In this document: in pieces, positions 33,630 through 43,624 of the stretch
Layout: every line of letters begins with the position of its first letter
Position numbering within the stretch: position 1 is the stretch's first letter
NCBI GenBank assembly: GCA_001298575.1
Contig: LJCV01000220.1
Span: 1-64,000, forward strand
Source: Actinobacteria bacterium OK074
GTDB taxonomy: Bacteria; Actinomycetota; Actinomycetes; Streptomycetales; Streptomycetaceae
Direction of reading: 5' to 3'
DNA length: 64,000 nucleotides
Made by a program: the position numbers and the translations under genes
Notes under the pieces: model-generated
Told to the model about the DNA's origin: nothing
Database searches by the model: none
Seen by the model: the letters and a program-made list of their open reading frames with translations, nothing else

Positions 33630-34850
33630 ATGCCCTTCCACCAACTGCAACAGGACATCCTCGACCAGGACCTGTGCACGGTCTGCGGCGCGTGCCAACT
33701 CGCCTGCCCGCCCGGGGTGATCGGCTTCGACGGACTCGACCCGGTGCTGACCGTGGAGTCCTGGACCAGCTCGGACTGCGGCGAGTGCGGTGACTGCCTG
33801 GCCGTGTGCCCCGGAGCCGATCCGGCGACCCGGGAGAGCGAGGAGCGGCTCTTCGGCCGCGGCCGTACCGTCGAGGAGCGCTGGACCGGCATCTTCGGCG
33901 AGGTGGTCGCCGGACACGCGCTCGACCCCGCCGTGTTCGAGGCGTCCGCCAGCGGCGGCAGCATCACCTCGCTGCTCCAGACGGCGCTGGTGTCGGGCGA
34001 GGCCGACGTCGTGCTCTCCATGGGCCGCGACGACGACGAGCCCTGGCGTGCGGCGCCCGCACTCGTGCGCCGTCCGGACCAGCTGATCGAGACGTCCCAG
34101 TCCACCTACCAACTCGCCCCCTATCTGGGCGCGTTGCGACGCCTCATGCTGGACGAACCCGAGGCCGACGTGGCGATGTCCGGGGTGGCCTGCCACATCC
34201 AGGCGATGCGCAAGCTCCAGGCCATGGACAGCGCTGCGGGCCGCTGGGCCAGGGACCACGTCGTTCTCCTGATCGAACCGGCCTGTTCCTCCAGCACCCG
34301 CCCCGAGGGCACCGCCGACATCATCCGGGAGCACGCACGGGTCCCCCTGGACTCGGTCGTACGGTTGCGCTACCGCGAGGGCGTCTACCCCGGCGACATC
34401 AACATCCGTACCGACGACGGCGGCGAGCACCAGGTCGCGTTCTGGCAGGCGGTGCGGGTGCTGGCGGGCAACAAGAACTTCCGCTGTCTGTCCTGCGGCG
34501 ACTGGATGTCGGGGCTGGCCGACGTCAGCGTCAGCGACGGCGATCCGAACATCTTCGCCGCGAGCGTGCGGAAACCGGCCGAACAGGCCAAGCACGGGCG
34601 GGTGTTCGTCCGTACCGCCACCGGCGCCAAGGCGGTGGTGCAGGCCCGCGCCCGCGGGCTGCTGACCACCACCCCGGTCGACCTCGACGGGCTCAACCTC
34701 GGGCTGGAGCGCAAGCGCAACCGGCGCGCGTCCTACGAGCGGTCCGGCAGGGCCGTGCCCGAGGGTCCCATCCCCGGCTACCAGGAGGAACTCGACATCA
34801 TCCCCGACGAACGGTGGATCGCCGCACCGAGGACGGAGGACCGGACATGA
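33630..34850 (+). CDS. FrhB-type iron-sulfur flavoprotein (F420 hydrogenase beta-subunit family)
   Basis: A 406-residue protein with two N-terminal Cys clusters for 4Fe-4S centres, CTVCGACQLACP and CGECGDCLAVCP, then an FrhB/FdhB-like flavin domain (SGGSITSLLQTALVSG; GVACHIQAMRKL; FRCLSCGDWMSGLADVSVSD). Relatives include coenzyme F420-reducing subunits and 7-hydroxymethyl chlorophyll a reductase, which removes an allylic hydroxyl. ATG 33630 lies 11 bases after GGAGG. In this cluster a reductive dehydroxylation or ring reduction is plausible; the electron donor is unknown. Confidence 0.85.
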   Translation: MPFHQLQQDILDQDLCTVCGACQLACPPGVIGFDGLDPVLTVESWTSSDCGECGDCLAVCPGADPATRESEERLFGRGRTVEERWTGIFGEVVAGHALDPAVFEASASGGSITSLLQTALVSGEADVVLSMGRDDDEPWRAAPALVRRPDQLIETSQSTYQLAPYLGALRRLMLDEPEADVAMSGVACHIQAMRKLQAMDSAAGRWARDHVVLLIEPACSSSTRPEGTADIIREHARVPLDSVVRLRYREGVYPGDINIRTDDGGEHQVAFWQAVRVLAGNKNFRCLSCGDWMSGLADVSVSDGDPNIFAASVRKPAEQAKHGRVFVRTATGAKAVVQARARGLLTTTPVDLDGLNLGLERKRNRRASYERSGRAVPEGPIPGYQEELDIIPDERWIAAPRTEDRT

Positions 34851-35908
34851 GCACCCTTCCCGAAGTCCCGGTGCTGGCCTCCCGGCAGCTGGTGGCCGAC
34901 GGGCTGCCGCTGCCCCGCGTCGAGACGGTCGAGCGGCAGCCGCCCGCCCGCGGCGAGTTGCGGGTGCGCACCACGTGCAGCCTGGTGAGCCCCGGCACCG
35001 AACTGCACTACCTGGACCGCTCGGCCGCGACGGGCGAGCGGTACGTCCTCGGCTACTGCTCGGCGGGCGTGGTGGACGCGGTCGGGCCGGGCGCCCCGAG
35101 GTTCGCGCCCGGGGACCGGGTCATCGCCATGGGCTGGTCCGAGGCCGTGCACGGCGATGTGGTCGTCGTGCCCTACCGGTTGTGCTGCCGCGTACCGGAG
35201 GGCCTGGAGCTGTCGGAGGCGGTCGTGGCCAATCTCGCCGCGACCGCGGTGCACGCCGTCGACCGGGCCACGCTCGCGCCCGACGACGAGGTGGCCGTCG
35301 TCGGCGCGGGCATGGTGGGCCAGTTGGTGGCGCAGACGGCCGCGGCGACCGGGGCCCGGGTGACCCTCGTCGACCAGCGGCCGGAGCGGCTGCGCGGCGC
35401 GTCCGCGCTGGGGCTGGCCGTCGCCGGGAGTGCGGACTTCCTCGGCGACCCGGGCGCGCCGCCGAAGGAGGGCGGCCGGTGTGTGCTGCTCTGCGGGACC
35501 GGTGACGCGGACGCGACCGTCGCCGCCGCCGCCCGCTGGGCGGGGCACGCCCCCGGACGGCCGCGCCTGGTCGGGGTGGGCCGGTTCGCGGCGCGGGTCG
35601 AGTTCAGCGTGGGCCTGGGCAACCTCGACATCCGGTACGCGGCCCGCTGCGGGGCGGGCTACCGGGACGCCTCCTACGCCCGCGGCCTCACGGATGTCAC
35701 CGCGCCCGCGGGTGAGGGCACCGTCACGCAAAACCTGGGCCGCGCGCTGGAGTTGATCGCCTCCGGGGCCGTCCGCCCGGCCGGGATGGGCCTGCCCCGG
35801 CATCCGCTGGACAGCGCCCCGCAGGTGTACGCGGAGCTGCGCGAGCGGCCCGCCCATCCGTCCGTGCTCTTCGAGTACGGCCCGCCGCAAGGGGGTTCGG
35901 CATCGTGA
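34847..35908 (+). CDS. Medium-chain dehydrogenase, BchC-like
   Basis: A 353-residue MDR-superfamily oxidoreductase. SLVSPGTELHYLD near residue 45 and the GroES-like fold are followed by the nucleotide-binding AVVGAGMVGQLVAQTAAATG. It resembles BchC (bacteriochlorophyllide dehydrogenase) rather than classical zinc alcohol dehydrogenases and lacks an obvious four-Cys structural zinc site. It would interconvert an alcohol and ketone, perhaps making the ketone for the aminotransferase. ATGA overlap upstream, GTGA overlap downstream. Confidence 0.82.
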   Translation: MSTLPEVPVLASRQLVADGLPLPRVETVERQPPARGELRVRTTCSLVSPGTELHYLDRSAATGERYVLGYCSAGVVDAVGPGAPRFAPGDRVIAMGWSEAVHGDVVVVPYRLCCRVPEGLELSEAVVANLAATAVHAVDRATLAPDDEVAVVGAGMVGQLVAQTAAATGARVTLVDQRPERLRGASALGLAVAGSADFLGDPGAPPKEGGRCVLLCGTGDADATVAAAARWAGHAPGRPRLVGVGRFAARVEFSVGLGNLDIRYAARCGAGYRDASYARGLTDVTAPAGEGTVTQNLGRALELIASGAVRPAGMGLPRHPLDSAPQVYAELRERPAHPSVLFEYGPPQGGSAS

Positions 35909-37875
35909 CGACCGCCCCGGTGCACACCGTGGACACCGGCCACCAGCCCTTCCCCGAGCCCGGGCGGGCCCACACCCTGGCCCACCGCTTCCTGGCGGTG
36001 GCCGCCGCGCACCCGGACCGCGAGGCGGTGGTCACCCCCGCGGTCCGCTGGACCTACCGGGACACCGAGCGGAGCTCCGCCCGGGTCGCGGCCGGGCTGA
36101 CGGCGGCGGGGCTGCGCCCGGGCGACCGCGTCGCGCTGCTGTTCTCCCACGGCGCCGACATGATCGCGGCCCTGCTCGGCGTTCTGCGCGCGGGCATGTC
36201 GTACGTCCCGCTGGACGCGGCCTACCCCGAGGAGCGGCTCGCGTTCATGGCCGCCGACTCGGGCGCCCGCGCCGTCGTCACCGGCCGCGAGCACCTGCCG
36301 CTGGCCGCCCGGCTGGACACCGGCCAACCGGTCCTGGCCCACGACGAGTTGGCGAGCGGTACGCCGGACGCTCCCGTGGCGACCCGCGCGGTGCCGGACG
36401 GTGAGGCGTACGTGCTCTACACCTCCGGCTCGACGGGCCGCCCCAAACCGGTCGCCCAGGTGCACCGCAACGTCCTGCACCACACCCGGGCCTGGACGGA
36501 CGGGCTGGGGATCGGGCCCGGGGACCGGCTGTCCCTCCAGTCCGCCTACAGCTGGGACTCCGCGGTCCAGGACACCTTCTCCGCGCTGCTGACCGGCGCG
36601 GCGCTGTACCCGGTCGACCTCAAGTCCCTCGGTATCACCGGGCTGTTGGAGTGGATGGCAGAGGAGCGCGTCACCGTCTACCACTCCACGCTGCCCGTCT
36701 TCCGGGCGCTGGTGCGAGCGATGCGGGCGCGGGGCACCGAGCTGCCCGCGATGCGGATGCTCGCGCTCGGCGGGGACACCCTGCACCTCGCCGACCTCGA
36801 CGCGTACCGCGCCGCGTTCGGCCCGCACTGCCAGGTCGCGGGGGCCTACGGCTCCACCGAGTGCTCGTGCGCCCTGCTGCGCGTGGCCGGCCGCGCCTAC
36901 CGGCCGCCCACGGGGGTGTTCCCGCTCGGCTCGCCCGTGGTGGGCACCGCCGTACGGCTGGAGGACCCGGACGACGGCCGGACGGTCGAGGGCCCCGGCG
37001 AGGGCGAGATCGTCGTCGACAGCCCCTACCTCGCCCCCGGCGCGGTCGCCGGGGGGACGGTCTACCGCACGGGCGATCTGGCCCGACGGCTGGACGACGG
37101 GACGCTGCTGCTGGTCGGGCGCCGCGACTTCCAGGTGAAGATCTCCGGGATCCGGGTGGAGACCGGCGAGGTGGAGAGCGTCCTGAAGGATCTGCCGGCC
37201 GTGCGGGAAGCGGTCGTCATGCCCTTCACCGACCCGCTGGGGGAACGGCAGTTGGCCGCCTACGTGGTGGCCGCGCACTCCGTCGCGCCCCAGTCGCGCG
37301 AACTGCGCGCCGCACTGCGCCTGCGGCTGCCCGACCACGCCGTGCCCACCGCCTACGTCCTGCTGGACGAACTGCCGCTGACGGCGAACTACAAGATCGA
37401 CCGGGCGGCGCTGCCCGACCCGACGGCCACGGCCTCGGCGCCGGATCCCGGAGTGCGCGGCGGCGGACGCGTCGAACGTGTGCTCGCCGGTGTCTGGTGC
37501 GAGGTGCTGGGCGTCGCGGACGTCGGGCTCGACGACAACTTCTTCGACCTGGGCGGTACCTCGCTGCGCATGGCGGCCGTCCACGAACGTCTGACGCGCG
37601 AGGTCGCCCCGGAGCTGCGGATGACCGACCTCTACCGGGCGCCGACCGTACGCGCGCTGGCCGCGCTCGTGGCCGCGCTCGCCTCGTCCCCCTCATCGGT
37701 GTCCGGGGCGAGGGCCGACGAGGAGGTCGCCGCCGGAGCGAGCCGCGGGGCCCGCCGCCGGACCGTCCGGGGCGCCCGCCGCGCGTCGGCACGCGCCCGT
37801 ACCACCAACCGTGAGATCGCCCCGTCCGCCGACGGGGACCGAAGCACCGCGCCCGGAGGAGAACTTCATGACTGA
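35905..37875 (+). CDS. NRPS adenylation-thiolation didomain protein
   Basis: A 656-residue loading-type NRPS protein without a C domain. Adenylation cores: [13 protein letters not shown] (A3), AYGSTECS (A5), YRTGDLARRL (A7), GRRDFQVKISGIRVETGEVE (A8) and the A10 Lys in LTANYKIDRAAL. The carrier domain has Ser553 in FFDLGGTSLRM. Hand alignment to GrsA gives D-S-Q-H-A-G-A-C-A, a code I do not recognise; the first Asp suggests an amino-acid-type substrate. A basic ~70-residue tail (GARRRTVRGARRASARARTT) may be a docking region to the PKS. Confidence 0.88.
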   Translation: MTTAPVHTVDTGHQPFPEPGRAHTLAHRFLAVAAAHPDREAVVTPAVRWTYRDTERSSARVAAGLTAAGLRPGDRVALLFSHGADMIAALLGVLRAGMSYVPLDAAYPEERLAFMAADSGARAVVTGREHLPLAARLDTGQPVLAHDELASGTPDAPVATRAVPDGEAYVLYTSGSTGRPKPVAQVHRNVLHHTRAWTDGLGIGPGDRLSLQSAYSWDSAVQDTFSALLTGAALYPVDLKSLGITGLLEWMAEERVTVYHSTLPVFRALVRAMRARGTELPAMRMLALGGDTLHLADLDAYRAAFGPHCQVAGAYGSTECSCALLRVAGRAYRPPTGVFPLGSPVVGTAVRLEDPDDGRTVEGPGEGEIVVDSPYLAPGAVAGGTVYRTGDLARRLDDGTLLLVGRRDFQVKISGIRVETGEVESVLKDLPAVREAVVMPFTDPLGERQLAAYVVAAHSVAPQSRELRAALRLRLPDHAVPTAYVLLDELPLTANYKIDRAALPDPTATASAPDPGVRGGGRVERVLAGVWCEVLGVADVGLDDNFFDLGGTSLRMAAVHERLTREVAPELRMTDLYRAPTVRALAALVAALASSPSSVSGARADEEVAAGASRGARRRTVRGARRASARARTTNREIAPSADGDRSTAPGGELHD

Positions 37876-40800
37876 CCGACCGTACGACGACTCAGCCCTC
37901 CAGGGCCGGATTGCCGTCGTCGGCCTGGACTGCAGGCTGCCCGGCGCCCGCAATCCCGCGGAGTTCTGGCACAACCTCCTGGCCGGGACCGACTCGATCT
38001 CGGACGTGGCCGAGGAACAGCTGGAGGCGGCGGGCGTGCCCGCGCGTCAGCGCGCCGACGCGCGTTATGTGCGGCGGGCGGCGGTGGTCGAGGACACGGA
38101 CCTGTTCGACGCGTCGTTCTTCTACCTCAGCGCCCGCGAGGCGGAGCGGATGGACCCCCAGCTGCGGCTGTTCCTCCAGTCGTCCTGGACGGCGCTGGAG
38201 CACAGCGGCCACGACTCGGAGCAGTACGCCGGGCGCATCGGGGTCTTCGCCGGGTCGCTGAGCAGCACCTACCTCCTGGACAACGTGCTGACCGGGGAGC
38301 GCGGCTTCAAGGGGTCGGTCCGGGCGATGCGCCAGGACCTGGCGACGATGATGGGCAACGACCCCAACTACCTTGCCACCAGGGCCTCTTACCACCTCAA
38401 CCTGACCGGGCCGAGCATCTCGGTGCAGACCGCCTGCTCCACGTCCCTGGTCGCGGTGCACACCGCCGCGCAGAGCCTGCTGTCGCACGAGTGCGACGTC
38501 GCGCTGGCCGGCGGGGTGGCGCTGCGCTTCCCGCAGGAGGCGGGGTATCTGCACGAGACCGACGGCATCGCCTCGGCCACCGGCACCGTCCGGCCGTTCG
38601 ACGCGGGTGCCGACGGGACGCTGTTCGGCAACGGCGTCGGGGTCGTGGTGCTCAAGCGGCTGGAGGACGCCCTCGCCGAGAACGACACCGTCTGGGCCGT
38701 GCTCTGCGGCTCGGCGGTGGGCAACGATGGTGCGGACCGGGCGGGTTACACCGCGCCCGGCGTATCCGGCCAGGCCGCGGTGCTCGCCGAGGCACTGGCG
38801 GTCGCCGACGTCGCCCCGGAGAGCGTGACCTATCTGGAGACGCACGGCACCGGCACCCTGATGGGCGACCCCATCGAGTTCGCCGCGCTGGCGCAGTCGT
38901 ACCAGGTGGACGGTGCTCCGCCGCTCCGGCTCGGCTCCGTCAAGGCCAACGTCGGGCATCTGAGTGCCGCCGCGGGCGTGACCGGGCTGATCAAGTGCGT
39001 GCTGATGCTGCACCACCGCACGCTCGTGCCGACCCCGCACTTCACCGAGTGGAACCCGGAGTGCGAGGTCGAGGGCACCCGGTTCCGCATGGGCACCGCC
39101 GTCGAGCCGTGGGAGACGGCCGGGGGGCCGCTGAGGTGTGCGGTCACCTCCACCGGCATGGGCGGGACCACCGCGCACACCGTGCTGGAGGAGGCCCCCG
39201 CCCACCGTGCCGGTGACCGCGCGGGCGCCGCGGGCGGCGGCCTCGTCGTCCTGCCGGTGTCCGCCAAGTCGCCGGCCGCGCTGGAGACGGCGCGCACCGC
39301 GCTCGCCGACCACCTGGAGACGACCGCCCCCGAGGGCGCCGACCCGGGCCTGGCCGACGCGGCCTACACCCTCGCCACCGGCCGCCGCACCTTCAACTAC
39401 CGGGCGGTGGTCACCGCGCCCGACCGGGCGACGGCCGTACAGGCGTTGCGCACCGGCGATCCGCGCTTCGTGCACCAGGACTCCGGCCAGCCCGCCGACC
39501 GCCCGGTCGTGCTGCTCTTCCCCGGCCAGGGGGCCCAGTACCCGGGCATGGGGCAGGGCTGGTACGAGCAACTGCCGGTGTTCCGGGCCGTGTTGGACGA
39601 GTGCGCCCAACTGCTGCTCCCCCGGCTCGGGTTCGACCTGCGCGACGCCCTCTACCCCGAACTCCGCGGCTACGAGGGCGAACGGCACGACCTGAACCGC
39701 ACCCGCCTGACCCAACCCGCCCTGTTCGCCGTCGAGTACGCGCTGGCGCGGCAGTGGACGACCTGGGGCATCCGGCCCGCCGCGCTGATCGGGCACAGCA
39801 TCGGCGAGTACGTCGCGGCCACCCTCGCCGGGGTGTTCAGCCTCCCGGACGCGCTGCACGTGGTCGCCGAACGCGGCCGGCTGGTGGACGAACTGCCCGG
39901 CGGTGTCATGGCCTCGGTCATGCTGAGCCCCGCCGAACTGGAGGGCTACCTCGACGACGACGTGGCGCTGGCCGCCGTCAACGAGCCCGCCGTGTGCACC
40001 GTGGCCGGCACCCGCGAGGCGGTCGGCAGGCTGACGGCCCGGCTCACCGCCGACGGCGTCGCCCACCGCAAGGTGGTGACCTCGCACGCCTTCCACTCCC
40101 CCATGATGGAACCCGCGGTGGAACAACTCACCGAAGTCCTGCGCCAGATCGAACTGCGGCGCCCCCACATCCCGTTCCTCTCCAACCGCACCGGCACCTG
40201 GATCCTGGACGACGAGGCCACCGACCCCGCGTACTGGGGCGGCCATCTGCGCGCCACCGTGCGCTTCGCCGACGATCTCGCCACCGTCCTGGCCGAGGAC
40301 CGCACCGTGTTCGTCGAGGTCGGCCCCGGCCAGACGCTCGCCACCTTCACCCGGCGCCACCCGGACCGGGAGACCGGGGTGCCCGTCCTCACCTCGGCCG
40401 CCCGGGGCCGCGCCGCCACCGACGTCACCGCGGTGCACGCCGCGCTCGGCCGCCTCTGGGCCGCAGGTCTGACGGTGGACTGGGCGGGCTACCACGGCGG
40501 CCAGGACCGCGGCCGGGTGCCGCTGCCGACGTACCCGTTCGAGGGCGTGCGCTACTGGGTCGAGCCCGGTGCGGCCGAGGTCTCCGGCACGCGCGGCGGC
40601 ACGGCGGCGCCGGTGGGCAAGCTGCCGGTGGACGAGTGGCTGTCGGCGCCGGTGTGGCGGCAGGCCGTGGGCGCCCTGGATGCTCCCGTCGAGCCCCTCG
40701 GCGAACCGGTGCTGCTCTTCGCCGACGCGGACGGCGTCGCGGCCCGCCTCACCGAACACGCCTTCGCGGGCGAGGTGTTCACGGTCGCGGCCGGGGACGC

Positions 40801-42589
40801 CTACGCGCGGGACGGCGACACCTGGACCGTACGGCCCGACTCCGAGGAGGACCACGGCAGGCTCGTCGCCGACCTGCTCGCCGAGGACCGGCTGCCCGCC
40901 CGGGTGGTGCACGCCTGGGCGGCCGGTCAACTGCCCGCCGAACGCGGCATCGAACGCTTCGAACAGGCCCAGCGCACCGGGCTGTACAGCCTGATCGCCC
41001 TGGTGAAGGCGCTCAGCGCGCAGGGGGTGACCCGCCCGCTCCAGCTCGACGTGGTCAGCGCGGGCGCCTACGCGGTCAGCCCCGCGGAGCCGGAGCCCGC
41101 CTCCGAACTCGTCACGCTCGGCGTGGCCGCCCGGGTCGTCGGCCAGGAGCACGGCAACATCGGCTCCCGCCACTTCGACCTGCCCGCCCCCGTCGACGAA
41201 CGGTCCCTGCGCACCCTCGCCGCCGAACTGACCGGCTTCCGGCGCCCGGAGGTCGCCGTCACCCTGCGCGGCGCCACCCGCTGGACCGCCGACATGGCCC
41301 CGGTCCGCGCCGACTGGACGGCCACCGCCCAGTCCCGGCTCCGCGAGCGCGGCGTCTACCTCATCACCGGCGGCCTGGGCGAGATCGGCTCGACGATCGC
41401 GCGCTGGCTGCACGGCGAGTGCGGGGCCCGGCTCGCGCTGCTGACCCGGGACGCGCTGCCGCCGCGGGAGGGCTGGGACGACTGGCTGGGCGGCCATGAC
41501 GCCGACGACGAGACGGCGCTCCGGATCGTCCGGCTGCGGGCGCTGGAGGCCGCAGGTGCCGAGCCGTTCCTCGTCAACGCCGACGTGGCGGACGAGGCCG
41601 GGCTACGGGCCGCGGTGGAGCGGGTCGAGGCGCACTTCGGGGCGCTCGACGGCGTCGTCCACGCGGCGGGACTGCCCAGCGAGCAGTGGGACCGCGCCAT
41701 CACGGCCGCGAGCGTCGAGCAGTGCCAGTGGCACTTCGTGCCCAAGGCGCACGGCCAGATCGTGCTGGAGAAGGTCCTCGCCGACCACCCCGTCGACTTC
41801 TGCCTGCTGCTGTCCTCGCTCGCCGGGGTCCTGGGCGGTCTGCGGCTGCTGGGCTACGGCGCCGCCAACCACTTCATGGACGCGGCGGCCGAACGCGCCA
41901 ACCGCGGCCTGGACCGCACGGTGTGGATCAGCGCCGCGTGGGACGTGTGGCAGCACCACCAGGACGAGAAGCGCGCCCTCTCGGCGATCGGCCGCAGCAT
42001 GGACGACAAGGCGATCCAGCCGGACGAGGGCCTGGAGGTCATCCGCCGGCTGCTGACCCTGCGCGACATCTCCCATGTCGCCGTCTCCACCTGGGACATC
42101 GGCCACCGCTTGGACCAGTGGGTGCGCGACGACCGCGTCGCCAGGCCGTCCGCGGGTGTCGCGGCCGAGCCGGACGACGCGGCGGCCGGGCTCTCCAGCG
42201 ACGGCGACCGCGACCTCACCGAGCAGGTGACCCGGATGGTCCGGCACTCCCTCGGCACCGAGGACATCACGCCGGACGGCGACATCTTCGAGTTCGGCGG
42301 CGACTCCCTGCTCATCGTCAAGCTCCTGTCGGACGTGCGCGAGCAGTTCTCCGTCGAGGTGCCGCTCGCCGACGTGCTGGGCGAACCGACGTCCAGGGCG
42401 CTGGCCGCCCTCGTCCAGGAGCGGCTGGACGACCGCCGGGACAGCGGCCCCTCGGCCCCGGGCGACGACGAGGTCGACGAACTGGCCGCGGAACTGGCCG
42501 CGTTGGGCGCGGACGAGATCGAACGCCTGCTGGCCGAGGCCGAGGCAGGCCCCGACGCAGCCCGCACCGCCGGGGAACAGGAGCACTGA
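37868..42589 (+). CDS. Type I polyketide synthase, KS-AT-KR-ACP
   Basis: A 1573-residue single-module PKS. KS with Cys190 (TACSTS), His326 (ETHGTGT) and His364 (NVGHLSA); AT with Ser644 (GHSIGEY) and HAFH at 740-743, predicting malonyl-CoA; KR with TGGLGEIGS from 1167 and a Ser-Tyr-Asn site (LLLSSLAG, LGYGAANHF); ACP with Ser1480 (FGGDSLLIV). There is no DH, ER or TE, so a beta-hydroxy intermediate is expected. It starts inside the end of the A-T gene (8-base overlap), so it likely extends the A-T substrate by two carbons. The acidic tail may be a docking element. Confidence 0.93.
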   Translation: MTDRPYDDSALQGRIAVVGLDCRLPGARNPAEFWHNLLAGTDSISDVAEEQLEAAGVPARQRADARYVRRAAVVEDTDLFDASFFYLSAREAERMDPQLRLFLQSSWTALEHSGHDSEQYAGRIGVFAGSLSSTYLLDNVLTGERGFKGSVRAMRQDLATMMGNDPNYLATRASYHLNLTGPSISVQTACSTSLVAVHTAAQSLLSHECDVALAGGVALRFPQEAGYLHETDGIASATGTVRPFDAGADGTLFGNGVGVVVLKRLEDALAENDTVWAVLCGSAVGNDGADRAGYTAPGVSGQAAVLAEALAVADVAPESVTYLETHGTGTLMGDPIEFAALAQSYQVDGAPPLRLGSVKANVGHLSAAAGVTGLIKCVLMLHHRTLVPTPHFTEWNPECEVEGTRFRMGTAVEPWETAGGPLRCAVTSTGMGGTTAHTVLEEAPAHRAGDRAGAAGGGLVVLPVSAKSPAALETARTALADHLETTAPEGADPGLADAAYTLATGRRTFNYRAVVTAPDRATAVQALRTGDPRFVHQDSGQPADRPVVLLFPGQGAQYPGMGQGWYEQLPVFRAVLDECAQLLLPRLGFDLRDALYPELRGYEGERHDLNRTRLTQPALFAVEYALARQWTTWGIRPAALIGHSIGEYVAATLAGVFSLPDALHVVAERGRLVDELPGGVMASVMLSPAELEGYLDDDVALAAVNEPAVCTVAGTREAVGRLTARLTADGVAHRKVVTSHAFHSPMMEPAVEQLTEVLRQIELRRPHIPFLSNRTGTWILDDEATDPAYWGGHLRATVRFADDLATVLAEDRTVFVEVGPGQTLATFTRRHPDRETGVPVLTSAARGRAATDVTAVHAALGRLWAAGLTVDWAGYHGGQDRGRVPLPTYPFEGVRYWVEPGAAEVSGTRGGTAAPVGKLPVDEWLSAPVWRQAVGALDAPVEPLGEPVLLFADADGVAARLTEHAFAGEVFTVAAGDAYARDGDTWTVRPDSEEDHGRLVADLLAEDRLPARVVHAWAAGQLPAERGIERFEQAQRTGLYSLIALVKALSAQGVTRPLQLDVVSAGAYAVSPAEPEPASELVTLGVAARVVGQEHGNIGSRHFDLPAPVDERSLRTLAAELTGFRRPEVAVTLRGATRWTADMAPVRADWTATAQSRLRERGVYLITGGLGEIGSTIARWLHGECGARLALLTRDALPPREGWDDWLGGHDADDETALRIVRLRALEAAGAEPFLVNADVADEAGLRAAVERVEAHFGALDGVVHAAGLPSEQWDRAITAASVEQCQWHFVPKAHGQIVLEKVLADHPVDFCLLLSSLAGVLGGLRLLGYGAANHFMDAAAERANRGLDRTVWISAAWDVWQHHQDEKRALSAIGRSMDDKAIQPDEGLEVIRRLLTLRDISHVAVSTWDIGHRLDQWVRDDRVARPSAGVAAEPDDAAAGLSSDGDRDLTEQVTRMVRHSLGTEDITPDGDIFEFGGDSLLIVKLLSDVREQFSVEVPLADVLGEPTSRALAALVQERLDDRRDSGPSAPGDDEVDELAAELAALGADEIERLLAEAEAGPDAARTAGEQEH

Positions 42590-42592
42590 CCC

Positions 42593-43624
42593 ATGGACTT
42601 CAGTCTGATCTTCTTCTCCGGCGACGAGAAGAACAAATACCGGTTCGTCCTCGACGCGGCCAAGTACGCCGACGAGAACGGCTTCACCGCGATCTGGACG
42701 CCCGAGCGGCACTTCCACCGCTTCGGCGGTCTGTACCCGAACCCGTCGGTGCTGGGCGCGGGGCTGGCCATGGCCACACAGCGGCTCCAGATCCGGGCCG
42801 GGAGCGTCATCCTGCCGCTGCACAGCCCGGTCCGGGTGGCCGAGGAGTGGTCGGTGGTCGACAACCTCTCCCGGGGCCGGGCCGGGATCGCGCTGGCCAC
42901 CGGGTTCAGCCCGCTCGACTTCGCGATCAACCCGTCCGGCTGGCAGGACCGCAGGCAGCGCACCTTCGACGCGGTCACCACGATCCGCGAGCTGTGGGAG
43001 GGGGCGCCGGTCTACGTCCAGGACGGGCTCGGCAACCACGTCGAGGTGGAGCTCCATCCCCAGCCGGTGCAGCCGGAGTTGCCCATCTGGCTGACCTGCA
43101 CCAAGAGCCCGGAGACCTTCGAGACCGCGGGCCGGCTGGGCTGCAACGTGCTCACCGCGCTGATCGACATGACCAACGAGGAGCTGGAGGAGAAGCTCGC
43201 CCTCTACTACAAGACGCTGGAGGAACACGGGCACGACCCCGAGGGCACCACGGTCACGCTGATGCTGCACACGTTCATCGGCACGGACCTCGACGAGGTG
43301 CGGGAGACGGTCTGGCCGCCCTTCAGCGACTATCTGCGGTCGTTCTTCACCGTCATCGACTCGCAGAAGAAGAACCTCGCCCCCGGCGCGGGCGTGCGGG
43401 ACATCTCGCAGAGCGACCAGGACGAGCTGATCAGGTTCGCCTTCGACAAGTACTTCGAGAAGGGCGCACTGCTCGGCACCCCGGACTCCTGCGGGGCGGT
43501 CGTCGAGCGCTTCCGCGGGATGGGCGTCAACGAGATCGCCTGTCTCATCGACTTCGGCGTCGACGAGGAACTCGTCGTCCAGAGCCTCAGCCACCTCAAC
43601 GAACTCCGGAGGCGCTACGCGTGA
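42593..43624 (+). CDS. Luciferase-like FMN-dependent monooxygenase (MupA/Atu3671 type)
   Basis: A 343-residue bacterial-luciferase-fold protein. WTPERHFHRFGGLYPNPSVL, LPLHSPVRVAEEWSVVDNLS and GRAGIALATGFSPLDFAINP are signatures of the group that is embedded in or next to NRPS/PKS modules. It probably hydroxylates a carrier-bound intermediate with FMNH2 and O2. Three bases separate it from the PKS and it overlaps the next gene by GTGA, so it is part of the assembly operon. Confidence 0.88.
   Translation: MDFSLIFFSGDEKNKYRFVLDAAKYADENGFTAIWTPERHFHRFGGLYPNPSVLGAGLAMATQRLQIRAGSVILPLHSPVRVAEEWSVVDNLSRGRAGIALATGFSPLDFAINPSGWQDRRQRTFDAVTTIRELWEGAPVYVQDGLGNHVEVELHPQPVQPELPIWLTCTKSPETFETAGRLGCNVLTALIDMTNEELEEKLALYYKTLEEHGHDPEGTTVTLMLHTFIGTDLDEVRETVWPPFSDYLRSFFTVIDSQKKNLAPGAGVRDISQSDQDELIRFAFDKYFEKGALLGTPDSCGAVVERFRGMGVNEIACLIDFGVDEELVVQSLSHLNELRRRYA

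Noticed and set aside
37892..41497. A 1201-codon open frame antisense to the PKS gene
   Set aside because: It has the Arg/Gly/Ala/Val-rich composition of high-G+C antisense frames, no family motifs and lies opposite a clearly real PKS.
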